Below, piece by piece: positions 1 through 8,969 of a stretch of DNA of 64,000 nucleotides. The first letter of the stretch is position 1, and the number at the start of each line of letters is the position of its first letter. Source of the stretch: Acinetobacter sp. ANC 4204 (GTDB taxonomy: Bacteria > Pseudomonadota > Gammaproteobacteria > Pseudomonadales > Moraxellaceae). The notes beneath the pieces were generated by a model. That model was not told where the DNA came from. It saw only the letters and a list, made by a program, of their open reading frames with translations, and did not search any database. The position numbers and the translations under genes were made by a program. The stretch spans positions 105,857 through 169,856 of the forward strand of contig NZ_NEFZ01000008.1 of assembly GCF_002135205.1 (NCBI RefSeq), in the 5' to 3' direction.

Positions 1-1
1 A

Positions 2-280
2 GTTTTCAGGCGTGTCCTCTTTCCACAAATGATGCGTTTTGCCTTACCAGGCATTGGTAACAACTGGCAAGTCCTCATCAAAGCCACCGCTTTGGTGTCC
101 TTAATTGGTTTGACCGACATTGTCAAAATTACCCAAGATGCAGGTCGAAGCAGCATGCAAGTGTTCTATTTTAGTATCGTTGCGGCAGTCATTTATTTGG
201 CCATCACCACCCTTTCAAATTTAATACTCATGTGGCTGGAACGTCGTTATTCTGCTGGTGTGAAAAAGGGACAATTATGA
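2..280 (+). CDS. Polar amino acid ABC transporter permease, HisQ-like (5'-truncated by window edge)
   Basis: C-terminal 92 residues of an inner-membrane permease of the histidine/lysine/arginine/ornithine type. The reading frame is open from the first bases of the window, so the start lies upstream. Visible are the end of the EAA loop and the following segment (FPQMMRFALPGIGNNWQ, then LIKATALVSLIGLTDIVK), which are characteristic of HisQ/ArtQ-type permeases, and a last hydrophobic helix near the C-terminus. The stop overlaps the start of the next permease (ATGA), so the two are translationally coupled. The solute-binding protein is expected upstream, outside the window. The family call is firm; the substrate (basic amino acids or opines) is inferred from the family. 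Confidence 0.85.
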   Translation, partial: VFRRVLFPQMMRFALPGIGNNWQVLIKATALVSLIGLTDIVKITQDAGRSSMQVFYFSIVAAVIYLAITTLSNLILMWLERRYSAGVKKGQL

Positions 281-990
281 TTGAGATTATTCAACAATAT
301 TGGCAGTCCTACCTGTGGACCGATGGTTTTCAAATGACTGGCGTTGCCATGACCGCATGGTTGTTGGTGCTTTCTATTGCAATTGGCTTTGTTTTAGCTG
401 TACCTCTATCGGTTGCCCGCGTATCAGAAAATCCTTTTTTACGTCTTCCTGTTTGGTTTTACACCTATGTATTTCGTGGTACACCCCTCTATGTACAACT
501 GCTGATTATTTACACGGGAATTTATAGCCTTGAATTTGTCCATGCCCATGAACGGCTCGATGAATTCTTTAGAGAAGGGCTTAATTGCACCATTTTAGCG
601 TTTGCACTCAATACAGCGGCTTATACCACTGAGATTTTTGCTGGCGCAATACGTTCAATTCCCTACGGTGAAATTGAGGCAGCAAAAGCCTTTGGAATGT
701 CGCCGTGGAAACGCTATACCCGCATTATTATTCCGTCTATGCTACGCCGAGCACTGCCTTTTTATGGCAATGAAGTCATTTTGATGCTGCATGCAACCAC
801 CATTGCCTTCACTGCAACCGTGCCTGATATTCTCAAAATTGCACGAGATGTCAATGCTGCCACTTATGCCACTTTTGACGCCTTTGGCATTGCCGCTGTG
901 CTATATGCCTGTCTGGCATTTATCCTCATTTGGATCTTTCGTAAATTGGAACAACGCTGGCTGGCGTTTTTAAAACCATCGAATCATTAG
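277..990 (+). CDS. Polar amino acid ABC transporter permease, HisM-like
   Basis: 237-residue inner-membrane permease, second membrane subunit of the transporter. I start it at the ATG at 277, which overlaps the upstream stop by four bases; the open frame extends further upstream but that part only re-reads the previous gene. It has several hydrophobic helices and the conserved EAA-type loop around residues 130-150 ([20 protein letters not shown]), where the ATPase docks. The motif [14 protein letters not shown] near residue 70 is typical of HisM/ArtM permeases. It is followed after 8 bases by the ATPase gene, so all three form one operon. Import of a basic amino acid is the family role; the exact substrate cannot be read from the sequence. 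Confidence 0.88.
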   Translation: MIEIIQQYWQSYLWTDGFQMTGVAMTAWLLVLSIAIGFVLAVPLSVARVSENPFLRLPVWFYTYVFRGTPLYVQLLIIYTGIYSLEFVHAHERLDEFFREGLNCTILAFALNTAAYTTEIFAGAIRSIPYGEIEAAKAFGMSPWKRYTRIIIPSMLRRALPFYGNEVILMLHATTIAFTATVPDILKIARDVNAATYATFDAFGIAAVLYACLAFILIWIFRKLEQRWLAFLKPSNH

Positions 991-998
991 GAGAAAAA

Positions 999-1775
999 AT
1001 GGAAAATTCAGCAAAACTGGTGATTCGAGATCTTTGTAAAAGCTTTGGCGATCATGAAGTCTTAAAAGGGGTTTCACTTGAGGCACATGCAGGCGATGTG
1101 ATTAGTATTATTGGTTCCTCGGGTTCAGGTAAAAGCACCTTTCTTCGCTGCATCAATTTTCTAGAGCAGCCAAGCCAAGGTAGCATTGAACTCAATGGTG
1201 AGCAGTTAGAGACGAGCTTGGATAAAAATGGCAATCTCAAAGCCACAAATCCCAAACAGCTACAAAAAATGCGCACCCAACTGATGATGGTGTTTCAACA
1301 TTTCAACTTATGGTCACATATGACGGTATTAGAAAACATCGTTGAAGGGCCCATTCATGTTTTAGGTTTAAAACGGAGTGAAGCGGAAGAACGGGCTCGT
1401 AAATATTTAAGAAAAGTTGGGCTCGCAGAAAGTGTAGAAACAAAATACCCCTCTTTTCTATCTGGTGGACAGCAACAGCGTGTCGCGATTGCTCGTGCCT
1501 TGGCAATGGAGCCTGAGGTGATGTTGTTTGATGAACCAACCAGTGCTTTGGACCCTGAGCTGGTAGGTGAGGTGTTGAAAGTGATGCAAAGTTTGGCTGA
1601 AGAAGGCCGAACCATGATTGTGGTCACCCATGAAATGGGCTTCGCACGCCATGTGTCCAACCATGTTATATTTTTAGATCAAGGTAAAATTGAAGAACAA
1701 GGCGACCCGAAAGAAGTCTTGATTCACCCGAAAAGTGAACGCCTAAAACAGTTTTTAGAAGGTAACTTTAAATAA
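999..1775 (+). CDS. Polar amino acid ABC transporter ATP-binding protein, HisP-like
   Basis: 258-residue ABC ATPase that powers the two permeases upstream. All motifs are intact: Walker A (GSSGSGKST, about residue 38), Q-loop in the segment MVFQHFNLW, signature [16 protein letters not shown], Walker B ([14 protein letters not shown]) and the switch histidine in VVTHEMGFA. It also carries the insertion after Walker A (about residues 65-90) that is usual in HisP compared with shorter family members. A good ribosome site (aggagaaaaa) lies just before the ATG. It is the last gene of the operon, since a strong terminator follows about 45 bases later. Function at family level is secure; histidine versus other basic amino acids is inferred. 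Confidence 0.92.
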   Translation: MENSAKLVIRDLCKSFGDHEVLKGVSLEAHAGDVISIIGSSGSGKSTFLRCINFLEQPSQGSIELNGEQLETSLDKNGNLKATNPKQLQKMRTQLMMVFQHFNLWSHMTVLENIVEGPIHVLGLKRSEAEERARKYLRKVGLAESVETKYPSFLSGGQQQRVAIARALAMEPEVMLFDEPTSALDPELVGEVLKVMQSLAEEGRTMIVVTHEMGFARHVSNHVIFLDQGKIEEQGDPKEVLIHPKSERLKQFLEGNFK

Positions 1776-1821
1776 TTGATGTCCCTCAGAACTCTGTTCA
1801 GGAAAAACCCGTTTTAAACAG

Positions 1822-1860
1822 AATGCCAGTCAGTTCCGAAACTGACCGGCATTTTCTTTT
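1822..1860 (+). terminator. Rho-independent terminator of the amino acid ABC operon
   Basis: Inverted repeat with outer arms AATGCC/GGCATT and inner arms GTCAGTT/AACTGAC around a short loop, followed by a T-rich run. It lies 47 bases after the ATPase stop and closes that operon. Confidence 0.88.
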
Positions 1861-1862
1861 TA

Positions 1863-2386
1863 AACTCTAGATCTTATTTAATACTGGTTAATGTCATCCG
1901 CCATCCGAACAAAAATAAAAACATTGCTTTTATCTGTGGTGCAAGACGAAGTCGTCAGCATTAAAAATGGACTGCTTTTACAGCAAAAGTTGTTTTACAT
2001 ATATAAATTGAACAAGTTCTGTGGTCGGGCACATCGCATCGCAAGATTTTTTCTTACCAAACCTTGCTTCATCAGAAACAAAACAAAGACCGAAAATTGA
2101 ACTTAAAAACGCTAAGGCTCAGCAAAAAGGAGCTAAAAATTTAAGGAAATGAATATGGAGCGTATTTACTGGCTGACATTTTCTTTTTAATCGGGCCATT
2201 TTATTATAACCCTAAACCAACACTTTCAACTTGGCGCATATATAGGGCCGATAGCTAACGTTTTATCGCGGTACACTCAAACTGACAAGAATATTTCAAC
2301 ATCAACGCACGACTGAAAGGGTTTAACTCGCGAATAGCGATTCATGTTAAAAACCTCGCTAGAACATTCGGTGTCCTATTGACACG
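1863..2386. other. Gene-free stretch, about 520 bases
   Basis: No convincing gene. The longest frame (1891-2100, 69 codons) has no ribosome site, low-complexity basic composition and no recognisable family. At 2155 an ATG follows a ribosome-site-like AAGGA but stops after 11 codons. The segment may be decayed coding sequence, but nothing in it identifies a source gene. Its right end abuts the 3' end of the Lrp-type regulator. Confidence 0.5.
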
Positions 2387-2845
2387 TTATATATTTGCAT
2401 ACTGATTTTTAGTGGTTTCCATCACTAAAAAACTGGTGATGGAGGTAATACAAGGAATCGTCCCCAAAACATCCGTATGGAACTTTTTATACGCTTTAAT
2501 ATCTGCCACTTCTACTCTAAGTAAATACTCAACCGAGCCCGTAATGGTATGACACTCGGTCACTTCATCCGCAACAGAAATCACATCCTCAAACTGAACC
2601 AAACTTTCTTTTGAGTGACAAGACAGCCCGATAGTCACATAAACCGTTAAACCAATCCCCAAAAGCGAACGGTCAATCACCGCTTTATATCCGCGAATAA
2701 TGCCTATTTTTTCTAGTTCTTGCACGCGTCGTAAACAGGCCGAGGCTGACAAACCCACGCGTTCTGCCAGTTTAATATTGGTTAAATGTGCATCGCGTTC
2801 AAGCTCACACAATATCTTTCGGTCCAAGCGGTCTAATTCAATCAT
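2387..2845 (-). CDS. Lrp/AsnC family transcriptional regulator
   Basis: 152-residue regulator of the usual Lrp length. Residues 1-60 form the winged helix-turn-helix (LDRLDRKILCELERDA, then IKLAERVGLSASACLRRVQELE), and residues 65-145 form the ligand-binding and oligomerisation RAM domain (GSVEYLLRVEVADIKAYKKF and a C-terminal SITSFLVMETTK strand). It is divergent from a LysE-type exporter with about 90 bases between the starts. That arrangement is common for Lrp-type proteins that sense an amino acid and switch on its exporter, so local regulation of the exporter is likely but inferred. Confidence 0.9.
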   Translation of the reverse strand: MIELDRLDRKILCELERDAHLTNIKLAERVGLSASACLRRVQELEKIGIIRGYKAVIDRSLLGIGLTVYVTIGLSCHSKESLVQFEDVISVADEVTECHTITGSVEYLLRVEVADIKAYKKFHTDVLGTIPCITSITSFLVMETTKNQYANI

Positions 2846-2938
2846 TTATTGCATAAAATTCATTTTTAAAGATCAATATACAATCAAATTGTGCTAGATC
2901 AACAATAAAATAATATTTATTTTGACCTTTCAGCCATT

Positions 2939-3556
2939 ATGAATATGTCTCTCTTTGCACCTTATCTGCTGTTTTGTATTGTTATGACAAGCACACCTGG
3001 CCCTAATAATGCACTGGTCATACTGTCTGGTGCACGATTTGGAATATATAAAACTGTACCGCTCATTCTTGGCATTGCCTTTGGGGTTGCCGTACAACTC
3101 TTCACCATTGGCATCGGATTGAACCAAATTTTCCTTACTCTGCCTCAGCTTCAATTTATTTTAGGTTTTATTGGTTTTATGTATATTCTTTGGCTTGCAT
3201 GGAAAATTGCATCTAGTGGGCCACTCAACATCGAATTAGAGCAGAAACCCTCCATGGGCTTTCTGCAAGGTGCGTTATTTCAGTGGGTCAATCCCAAAGC
3301 ATGGATCATCGCTATCAGCACAGTCTCGACTTATTTTGCTTTAAATCCTCCTGTCAGCGAGATCATTTATGCCGCCCTGATTTTAATGTTGGTTTCGATT
3401 CCCTGCGTTGGCATTTGGGCGGTGAGTGGACTTTTCTTACGTCAGCATCTCATCAAACCTCAGTTTGCTTTTATCTTTAATATCACGATGGCAATTGCCT
3501 TGCTGGTCTCTGTTTTACCTACTGCATTGCGATTGATGAGTAGTTTAACGCCATGA
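2939..3556 (+). CDS. LysE/RhtB family amino acid exporter
   Basis: 205-residue inner-membrane protein with about six hydrophobic helices. The N-terminal motif TSTPGPNNALVILSGARFG is the family hallmark of LysE/RhtB translocators, and a second family motif (QWVNPKAWIIAI) lies near residue 118. These proteins export amino acids or related small metabolites using the proton gradient. Two start codons are possible (2939 and 2945); both give the same membrane topology. It is read away from the adjacent Lrp-type regulator, its probable controller. The substrate cannot be predicted from sequence alone. Confidence 0.9.
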   Translation: MNMSLFAPYLLFCIVMTSTPGPNNALVILSGARFGIYKTVPLILGIAFGVAVQLFTIGIGLNQIFLTLPQLQFILGFIGFMYILWLAWKIASSGPLNIELEQKPSMGFLQGALFQWVNPKAWIIAISTVSTYFALNPPVSEIIYAALILMLVSIPCVGIWAVSGLFLRQHLIKPQFAFIFNITMAIALLVSVLPTALRLMSSLTP

Positions 3557-3610
3557 GCATATAAAAATCCCTACACATGGCTACAACGCATACATAAACC
3601 ACTCCAACAA

Positions 3611-3635
3611 AAAAGCCCGATCTTTCAATCGGGCT
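3611..3635 (-). terminator. Rho-independent terminator of rarA
   Basis: Arms AGCCCGAT/ATCGGGCT around a 6-base loop. On the minus strand the hairpin is followed by a T run, and it sits five bases beyond the rarA stop. It also lies downstream of the convergent exporter gene but lacks a T run in that direction. Confidence 0.88.
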
Positions 3636-3639
3636 ATGT

Positions 3640-4914
3640 TTACTGTTGTTGCTGCTGTTGTTGCCAACGTCGCTGTTGTAAGCGCTCTCCTTCAACCTCA
3701 CGCTTATTGCGTGCTGACTCATATAGCTTGGTGCCTTTCAGTTCAGGTGGTAAATACTCTTGCATCACAAAATGCTCTGGATAGTTGTGTGGATACAAGT
3801 AGTCGACACCATAGCCCTGCTCTTTCATCAACTTAGTTGGTGCATTTCTTAAATGCAACGGCACAGGTAAATTTGCCGTTTTTTCAGCCAAATCTAAGGC
3901 TTTATTGATTGCAAGATATGTACTATTACTTTTTGCACTGGTCGCCAAATACACCGCACACTGCCCTAAAATAATTCGGCACTCTGGCATACCCACAGCT
4001 TGAACAGAGCGGAAGCATTCGCCCGCCAGAAGTAAAGCATTCGGGTTTGAGTTGCCAATATCCTCAGAGGCAGCAATCAACATACGACGTGCAATAAAAA
4101 CGGGATCTTCTCCGCCTTTGAGCATGCGTGCCATCCAATATAAAGTAGCATCAGGGTCACTGCCACGAATCGACTTGATAAAAGCCGACACCAAATCATA
4201 GTGCTGCTCACCCGATTTGTCATAACGGGCAATATTTTGCTGTGCAACTTTGACCACCATTGCATTGGTCACGATATTTTCAACGTCTGGCTCGAAAGTT
4301 CCTGCAATCAACTCAATAAGATTCAAAGCTTTACGTGCATCACCTGCGGCAAATTGCACCAAAGCTTCAAATTCTTCGATCTGAATGTAGCGCTCTTTTA
4401 AAAATTTGTCGTTCTTAATCGCTTGTAATAATAAAGTTTGAATCGCATCAGCATCGAGTGCATTTAAGGTATAGACCTGACAACGTGACAGTAGCGCGCT
4501 GTTCACTTCAAAAGATGGATTTTCTGTGGTGGCGCCAATGAGGGTAATTTTGCCTTTCTCCACAGCATTCAGTAGCGCGTCTTGCTGTGATTTGTTAAAA
4601 CGATGAATTTCGTCAATAAACACCACGGGTGGCATTAAGTCCCCGCCATCGGCAATGATCTCACGGAGTTCTTTGACCCCCGTATTGAGTGCAGATAGAC
4701 TGACAAACGGTCGGTCGATCGCTTGTGCCAACAGTAAAGCAATCGTGGTTTTCCCCACCCCAGGTGGTCCCCAAAAAATAATAGATGGCAAATGTCCTTG
4801 ATCAATCATTTGACGGAGCGGTGCCTGCTCACCCAATAAGTGATCCTGCCCAATAATTTCAGACAAATCACGCGGGCGTAAACGTTCAGGCAGTGGAATA
4901 TTGCTATCGGACAT
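3640..4914 (-). CDS. rarA: Replication-associated recombination protein A (RarA/MgsA), AAA+ ATPase
   Basis: 424-residue clamp-loader-like AAA+ ATPase acting at stalled replication forks. Walker A is [13 protein letters not shown] (about residues 48-60), Walker B is [19 protein letters not shown], and sensor 1 lies in [14 protein letters not shown] with the arginine finger in LLSRCQVY. The C-terminal half is the RarA tetramerisation region, including [18 protein letters not shown] and [17 protein letters not shown]. Length matches the family (about 430-450). An odd feature is the extreme C-terminus, a run of seven glutamines after RRW, encoded by a CAA/CAG tract just before the stop. It is a single-gene unit with its own terminator. 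Confidence 0.95.
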   Translation of the reverse strand: MSDSNIPLPERLRPRDLSEIIGQDHLLGEQAPLRQMIDQGHLPSIIFWGPPGVGKTTIALLLAQAIDRPFVSLSALNTGVKELREIIADGGDLMPPVVFIDEIHRFNKSQQDALLNAVEKGKITLIGATTENPSFEVNSALLSRCQVYTLNALDADAIQTLLLQAIKNDKFLKERYIQIEEFEALVQFAAGDARKALNLIELIAGTFEPDVENIVTNAMVVKVAQQNIARYDKSGEQHYDLVSAFIKSIRGSDPDATLYWMARMLKGGEDPVFIARRMLIAASEDIGNSNPNALLLAGECFRSVQAVGMPECRIILGQCAVYLATSAKSNSTYLAINKALDLAEKTANLPVPLHLRNAPTKLMKEQGYGVDYLYPHNYPEHFVMQEYLPPELKGTKLYESARNKREVEGERLQQRRWQQQQQQQ

Positions 4915-5012
4915 AGGACTAAGACTTAAATGCGTTCATCGAATGCTTATGTTATGGCAAATTCAGGTAAATGACACAAGCTTTTCATGCAATTTCACGC
5001 CGCTTTTCTCCG

Positions 5013-5465
5013 CTAGCGAACCCAACGCACAATATAGTCTTCGATCTCTTCTTGATTGATCTCATCTTCAGAAATACAGCGTCCCGCCGCAGACTTTTTG
5101 GCTTTTAGAATGCTCTCACGTGAACCCGTGTTCAGATAGTGCCATCTGGGTAAATTTTTACCTTCATGTAAACGACGATAGGCACAGCTCGGTGGTAACC
5201 AATGAATCGTGTCTAAAAGTTCGGGGGTGAGCTGGATACAATCGGGTACATGCTGCTTGCGGTTGGGGTAATCACAACAACTGGCCGTTTGGCAATCCAA
5301 CAGCTTACAAGACACTTTGGTATAGGCGACTTCCTGACTTTCCTCATCTTCAAGTTTCACCAAACAACACAGACCACAACCATCACACAGCGCCTCCCAC
5401 TCTGCTGGATGTAACTCAGCAAGGGTATAATGCTTCCAAAACTCTGGGCGTAATTCGTGTGCCAT
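5013..5465 (-). CDS. YcgN/UPF0260 family cysteine-cluster protein
   Basis: 150-residue cytoplasmic protein of the YcgN family (YkgJ-type cysteine cluster, presumed Fe-S or zinc site). The CDGCGLCC motif lies near residue 30, followed by spaced cysteines (SCKLLDCQTASCCDYP, then PDCIQLTP) and the segment WLPPSCAYRRL. I choose the ATG at 5465 (MAHELRPEFW) because that matches the family N-terminus; an in-frame ATG 14 codons upstream would add a non-conserved tail. The biochemical role of the family is unknown. It stands alone on the minus strand, about 100 bases upstream of rarA in the direction of transcription. Confidence 0.88.
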   Translation of the reverse strand: MAHELRPEFWKHYTLAELHPAEWEALCDGCGLCCLVKLEDEESQEVAYTKVSCKLLDCQTASCCDYPNRKQHVPDCIQLTPELLDTIHWLPPSCAYRRLHEGKNLPRWHYLNTGSRESILKAKKSAAGRCISEDEINQEEIEDYIVRWVR

Positions 5466-5666
5466 GGGGGCTGCCAATAAACTCAATGACCTATTATAAC
5501 CGATCATCAGCTTAGTTTTTAGCGTCAGATCATTTTCAAGATTTACATCATATTCATAAACTTAAAATAAAAACAGAACATTTTTTAAACAAAAGCAACA
5601 CAGTGAGTTTGAAGGATCTTTTTATACTCAATAAGTGATCAATAAAAACATCTATGGAGAAGAGCT

Positions 5667-5825
5667 ATGTTTCGTTGGGCGATTATTTTTGCAGTGATTG
5701 CACTGATTGCAAGTTTACTTGGCTTTGGTGGTGTCGCAGGTTTATCGAAAGACTTTGCAATTATTTTATTAGTGATTGCAGTCATACTTGCTATTGTCGG
5801 CTTCTTGTCCCGTGGCAAAGTATAG
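5667..5825 (+). CDS. DUF1328 (YtjA-type) small membrane protein
   Basis: 52-residue protein: [20 protein letters not shown], then a [11 protein letters not shown] linker, then a second hydrophobic stretch ending FLSRGKV. Two transmembrane helices joined by the glycine-rich turn and the SRGK end match the DUF1328/YtjA family, whose members are often stress-induced but functionally uncharacterised. A ribosome site (GGAGAAGAG) precedes the ATG. A longer overlapping frame starting at 5654 is a shadow of this gene. It is monocistronic, with a terminator about 25 bases after the stop. Confidence 0.9.
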   Translation: MFRWAIIFAVIALIASLLGFGGVAGLSKDFAIILLVIAVILAIVGFLSRGKV

Positions 5826-5847
5826 GGAGCTTAAATGCTTCACTGAC

Positions 5848-5877
5848 AAAAAAGAAGGAATGATTTCCTTCTTTTTT
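5848..5877 (+). terminator. Rho-independent terminator of the DUF1328 gene
   Basis: Arms AAAAGAAGGAA/TTCCTTCTTTT around a 3-4 base loop, with an A run before and a T run after, so it could work in both directions. Confidence 0.85.
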
Positions 5878-5994
5878 CGTTATGGCATTGAAAAAATAAT
5901 TTCTCACATTTCTTCTACAAATCAGGCTGTTTTTCAAATCCTTGTAAAAGTTTTTATGCTTTAATCAGAACATATTATCTAACAGGATTTGAGC

Positions 5995-6735
5995 ATGACG
6001 ATCAGTATTCAAACTCGGGAAATTCAATATAACACAGCAGATGGACAACGCTTAGTCGGTTATTTTGCAGCACCCAATGGCCAAACACCCCATGCAGGAA
6101 TCATTGTTGCACCCGAATGGTGGGGTCGAAATGAATATACTGAACAACGTGCTCGCGAACTAGCTGAACATGGTTATGCTGCTCTGGCGATTGATATGTA
6201 CGGCGACAAAAAAGTCACCACTGATGCCAAGCAAGCCTATGAATGGATGATGCAAACTTTTGCCGATGCAGACACCATCGTCAACCGTGCTCAAGCAGGT
6301 TTAGAGACGCTTGCAGCCCAGCCTGAAGTGAATGCCGATCAACTGGCGGCCATTGGTTTTTGTTATGGTGGTAAAGTGGTTTTAGACTTGGCACGTTCTG
6401 GTGCTCCACTCAAAGCTGTCGCAACCTTCCATGCAACTTTGGCACCGAAAGCCCCTGCGGTCGAAGGTCAAATTCAAGGTGAAATTTTAGTTTTACATGG
6501 TGAGTTAGACAGCATGGTCACCTTGGATGATGTTGCAAGCTTCCGTGAAGAAATGCATGCAGCGAAAGTAAATCATGAAGTCATTATTTTTGAAGATGCG
6601 AAGCATGGCTTTAGTAATCCGTTAGCCGATGAACGTGCCAAAGCCAATGGTGTAGACTTGGGCTATAACCCTGAAGCCGAAAGACAGGGTCTTGAAGCAA
6701 TGTATGACTTGCTAGAACGCAATCTCAGTGCTTAA
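5995..6735 (+). CDS. Dienelactone hydrolase family protein
   Basis: 246-residue alpha/beta hydrolase. The catalytic triad can be placed: Cys123 in GFCYGG (nucleophile), Asp172 in LHGELDSMV and His204 in DAKHGF. Glu41 in APEWWG matches the glutamate conserved in dienelactone hydrolases. Such enzymes open cyclic enol-lactones such as carboxymethylenebutenolide, but many paralogues act on other esters, so the substrate is open. I start at the ATG at 5995, eight bases after AGGA, rather than the in-frame TTG two codons upstream. No catabolic genes surround it, which argues for a general esterase role. Confidence 0.88.
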   Translation: MTISIQTREIQYNTADGQRLVGYFAAPNGQTPHAGIIVAPEWWGRNEYTEQRARELAEHGYAALAIDMYGDKKVTTDAKQAYEWMMQTFADADTIVNRAQAGLETLAAQPEVNADQLAAIGFCYGGKVVLDLARSGAPLKAVATFHATLAPKAPAVEGQIQGEILVLHGELDSMVTLDDVASFREEMHAAKVNHEVIIFEDAKHGFSNPLADERAKANGVDLGYNPEAERQGLEAMYDLLERNLSA

Positions 6736-6808
6736 CTAGAGACGAGCAAGCAAATATCACTTGCTCATATCCAGTAAGATAGATAATTAGATTTTAGAGG
6801 AGATAACA

Positions 6809-7171
6809 ATGACTGAGACCCAATGCCAATATTGTAATTTTGATGAATTTGATGTGCTTGATAAAAACGAGTTTGGGGTGATTTTACCCGAACCCAATGC
6901 GCTCTCTAAAGGTCATTGCGTCATTATCCCTCTACGCCATATCAGTTCATTCTTTGATATCACTGACAAAGAACGTAAGAGCTTAATGTCTTTGTTAGAA
7001 CTGGCACGTAATGAACTCCAATTGCGCCATCAACCGTCAGGTTTCCATATTGGGTTTAATGATGGTGAAATATTTGGAAATGTGTCTGAACACCTGCATA
7101 TTCATATTATTCCACGCTATAAAGACCAAGAGCTCAAACTCGATGCACGCTGGGGCATGACACACGACTAA
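6809..7171 (+). CDS. HIT family protein (histidine-triad nucleotide hydrolase)
   Basis: 120-residue cytoplasmic HIT-fold protein. The triad motif is HLHIHIIPRY near residues 96-105, preceded by the GFHIGFNDG strand typical of the family. The N-terminus has CQYCNF, the CxxC pair seen in many HIT proteins. The family hydrolyses nucleoside phosphoramidates or dinucleoside polyphosphates; the exact substrate is not predictable. A strong ribosome site (AGAGGAGA) precedes the ATG. It is separated by 73 bases from the dienelactone hydrolase gene and ends at a terminator. Confidence 0.9.
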   Translation: MTETQCQYCNFDEFDVLDKNEFGVILPEPNALSKGHCVIIPLRHISSFFDITDKERKSLMSLLELARNELQLRHQPSGFHIGFNDGEIFGNVSEHLHIHIIPRYKDQELKLDARWGMTHD

Positions 7172-7185
7172 ATGCTCATTTGATC

Positions 7186-7210
7186 AATGGCGCTTCGGCG
7201 CCATTTTTTA
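7186..7210 (+). terminator. Rho-independent terminator after the HIT gene
   Basis: Perfect arms AATGGCGC/GCGCCATT closed by a stable TTCG tetraloop, followed by a T run. Confidence 0.95.
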
Positions 7211-7277
7211 TAGGCAAAATACCTGCGTATAAAAGACATTCCGTTATACTAAGTCGAATTTTTTGTTTGTGCTTCAG

Positions 7278-8312
7278 ATGTCTCCTTTCTCTTTTTCAGA
7301 TGCGTTACTGACTTGGTTCGATGTTCATGGTCGACATGACCTACCATGGCAAGTGGCCGATGACCCCTACAAAGTTTGGGTGTCTGAAATTATGCTACAA
7401 CAGACCCAAGTCAAAACCGTACTGCAATATTTCGAGCGTTTTATCGAACGCTTCCCAACGGTTGAAACTTTAGGGACAGCATCATGGGATGAGGTCGCAC
7501 CTTACTGGGCAGGTCTCGGCTACTACGCACGCGCGCGTAATCTGCATAAAGCGGCTAGTATTGTGGCACGCCATGGTGCTTTTCCTCAAACCTTGGAAGG
7601 ATGGATTGAACTGCCCGGTATTGGACCCTCTACCGCAGGGGCACTGATGTCTTTGGGTTTACGTCAGTACGGCGTCATTATGGATGGTAATGTAAAGCGC
7701 GTTCTCGCACGTTTTTTTGCTATTGATGACGACCTGAGTAAACCCGCGCATGAGCGTAGCATGTGGCAACTGGCTGACGAACTTTGCCCAAATGAACGTA
7801 ACCATGACTACACCCAAGCCATCATGGATTTGGGGGCAACCGTCTGTACACCGAAAAAACCGTTGTGCCTCTACTGTCCCATGCAGCAACACTGTAAAGC
7901 CCATGCACAAGGGCTAGAAACGGAATTACCCTTTAAAAAACCCAAAAAAGCTGTCCCAATAAAGTCGGCTCAAGTATTGGTGCTGCGTCATCACAATCAA
8001 TGGCTGTGGCAACAACGCCCCAATAGTGGACTGTGGGGCGGTTTATGGTGTTTACCTATTTTTGAAAACTGTGATGCACTCACGCAACTGTGCCAAAGTC
8101 TAGGATTAAAACAAGTCTCGCAACGCGCTGAAATTTCGCATAGTTTCACCCATTTCACTTGGCAACTGGAAGCACTTTGCTTTGAAGTCGATGCCGATCA
8201 ACTCGAACATTTAAGTATTGAACTGGCAGGCATGTGGTTCGATGTACAAAATGTCACAGAAATGGGCATCCCAACCGCCATGAAAAAATTGATCTCAGCA
8301 ATTCAACTGTGA
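7278..8312 (+). CDS. mutY: A/G-specific adenine DNA glycosylase MutY
   Basis: 344-residue base-excision repair enzyme that removes adenine mispaired with 8-oxoguanine. The N-terminal domain has catalytic Glu37 (SEIMLQQTQ), the helix-hairpin-helix ELPGIGPSTAGA (about 111-122) and catalytic Asp136 in MDGNVKRVLARF. The four cluster cysteines follow in the segment CTPKKPLCLYCPMQQHC with the canonical 6-2-5 spacing. The C-terminal MutT-like domain (about 230-344, with RPNSGLWGGLWCLP and SHSFTHF) recognises 8-oxoguanine. The start is the ATG at 7278; an in-frame TTG five codons upstream is less likely. All key residues are present. Confidence 0.96.
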   Translation: MSPFSFSDALLTWFDVHGRHDLPWQVADDPYKVWVSEIMLQQTQVKTVLQYFERFIERFPTVETLGTASWDEVAPYWAGLGYYARARNLHKAASIVARHGAFPQTLEGWIELPGIGPSTAGALMSLGLRQYGVIMDGNVKRVLARFFAIDDDLSKPAHERSMWQLADELCPNERNHDYTQAIMDLGATVCTPKKPLCLYCPMQQHCKAHAQGLETELPFKKPKKAVPIKSAQVLVLRHHNQWLWQQRPNSGLWGGLWCLPIFENCDALTQLCQSLGLKQVSQRAEISHSFTHFTWQLEALCFEVDADQLEHLSIELAGMWFDVQNVTEMGIPTAMKKLISAIQL

Positions 8313-8347
8313 CATAGTGATGTCATCAATTTGATTGATGATAAAAC

Positions 8348-8378
8348 TTAAAATGAGATCACTTTAAAATGAGATCAC
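8348..8378 (+). repeat. Two tandem copies of a 15-base motif in the leader of the M23 gene
   Basis: TTAAAATGAGATCAC occurs at 8348-8362 and again at 8364-8378, a period of 16 bases, ending about 20 bases before the chosen start of the M23 lipoprotein gene. It may be a duplicated regulatory site or a simple replication slip. Confidence 0.8.
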
Positions 8379-8399
8379 AGAGATAAGAAAGGATTGTTC

Positions 8400-8954
8400 G
8401 TGCGTTATTGTTTGCCTCGCATTTCTGCCATGAGCAGTCTAAGTATTCTTCTCCTTTTACTTGCTGCTTGTCGTACCACCCCCCCTGTGCCCAGCGGTAG
8501 CCAATTACCCGCAGCTCAAGTTCAGCAGCTTAAAAATATGCGTTTAGCCCAACAATTCCCGGTACCAGTTCAGGGCATCAAACGTCATGCGCTCAAAGAC
8601 ACTTGGGGTGCCTCACGCAGCAGTGGACGAACGCATGAAGGCATCGACATTTTGGCACCAAAGGGAACCAAAGTTTTTTCCGCCACAGAAGGCCTAGTCG
8701 CGGACTTACGTAATAACAATTTGGGTGGTAAAGTGGTTTGGATTATGGGACCCGCTGGCACATGGCATTATTATGCTCACCTTGATGATCATAAACGTGG
8801 TTTAAAGGTCGGAGACTATGTTAAAAAAGGCGATGTGATTGGCTATGTTGGCAACACAGGCAATGCACGATACACCGCCCCACATTTACATTATGGACTG
8901 TATTTACAAGGCAAAGGTCGTGGTGCAGTAAATCCCTATCCTTATTTACGTTAA
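8400..8954 (+). CDS. M23 family metallopeptidase lipoprotein
   Basis: 184-residue predicted lipoprotein with a LytM/M23 peptidase domain. I choose the GTG at 8400, seven bases after AAGGA; the in-frame TTG at 8394 is too close to that site and the ATG at 8430 would remove the basic part of the signal peptide. The lipobox is LLAAC, with the lipidated Cys near residue 22. Zinc ligands are intact (HEGIDI and HLHYG) along with the catalytic HYYAH, so it should be an active endopeptidase cutting peptidoglycan cross-links rather than a degenerate activator such as EnvC or NlpD. It is compact, with no LysM domain. Confidence 0.88.
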   Translation: MRYCLPRISAMSSLSILLLLLAACRTTPPVPSGSQLPAAQVQQLKNMRLAQQFPVPVQGIKRHALKDTWGASRSSGRTHEGIDILAPKGTKVFSATEGLVADLRNNNLGGKVVWIMGPAGTWHYYAHLDDHKRGLKVGDYVKKGDVIGYVGNTGNARYTAPHLHYGLYLQGKGRGAVNPYPYLR

Positions 8955-8969
8955 CTTTAGGAATTTTTC

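Noticed and set aside
1891..2100. 69-codon frame on the plus strand
   Set aside because: No ribosome site, no family pattern, AT-driven composition; lies in a gene-free stretch.
5654..5863. 69-codon frame overlapping the DUF1328 gene
   Set aside because: Cysteine/tryptophan-rich out-of-frame reading of the same bases; the 52-aa frame has the family pattern and ribosome site.
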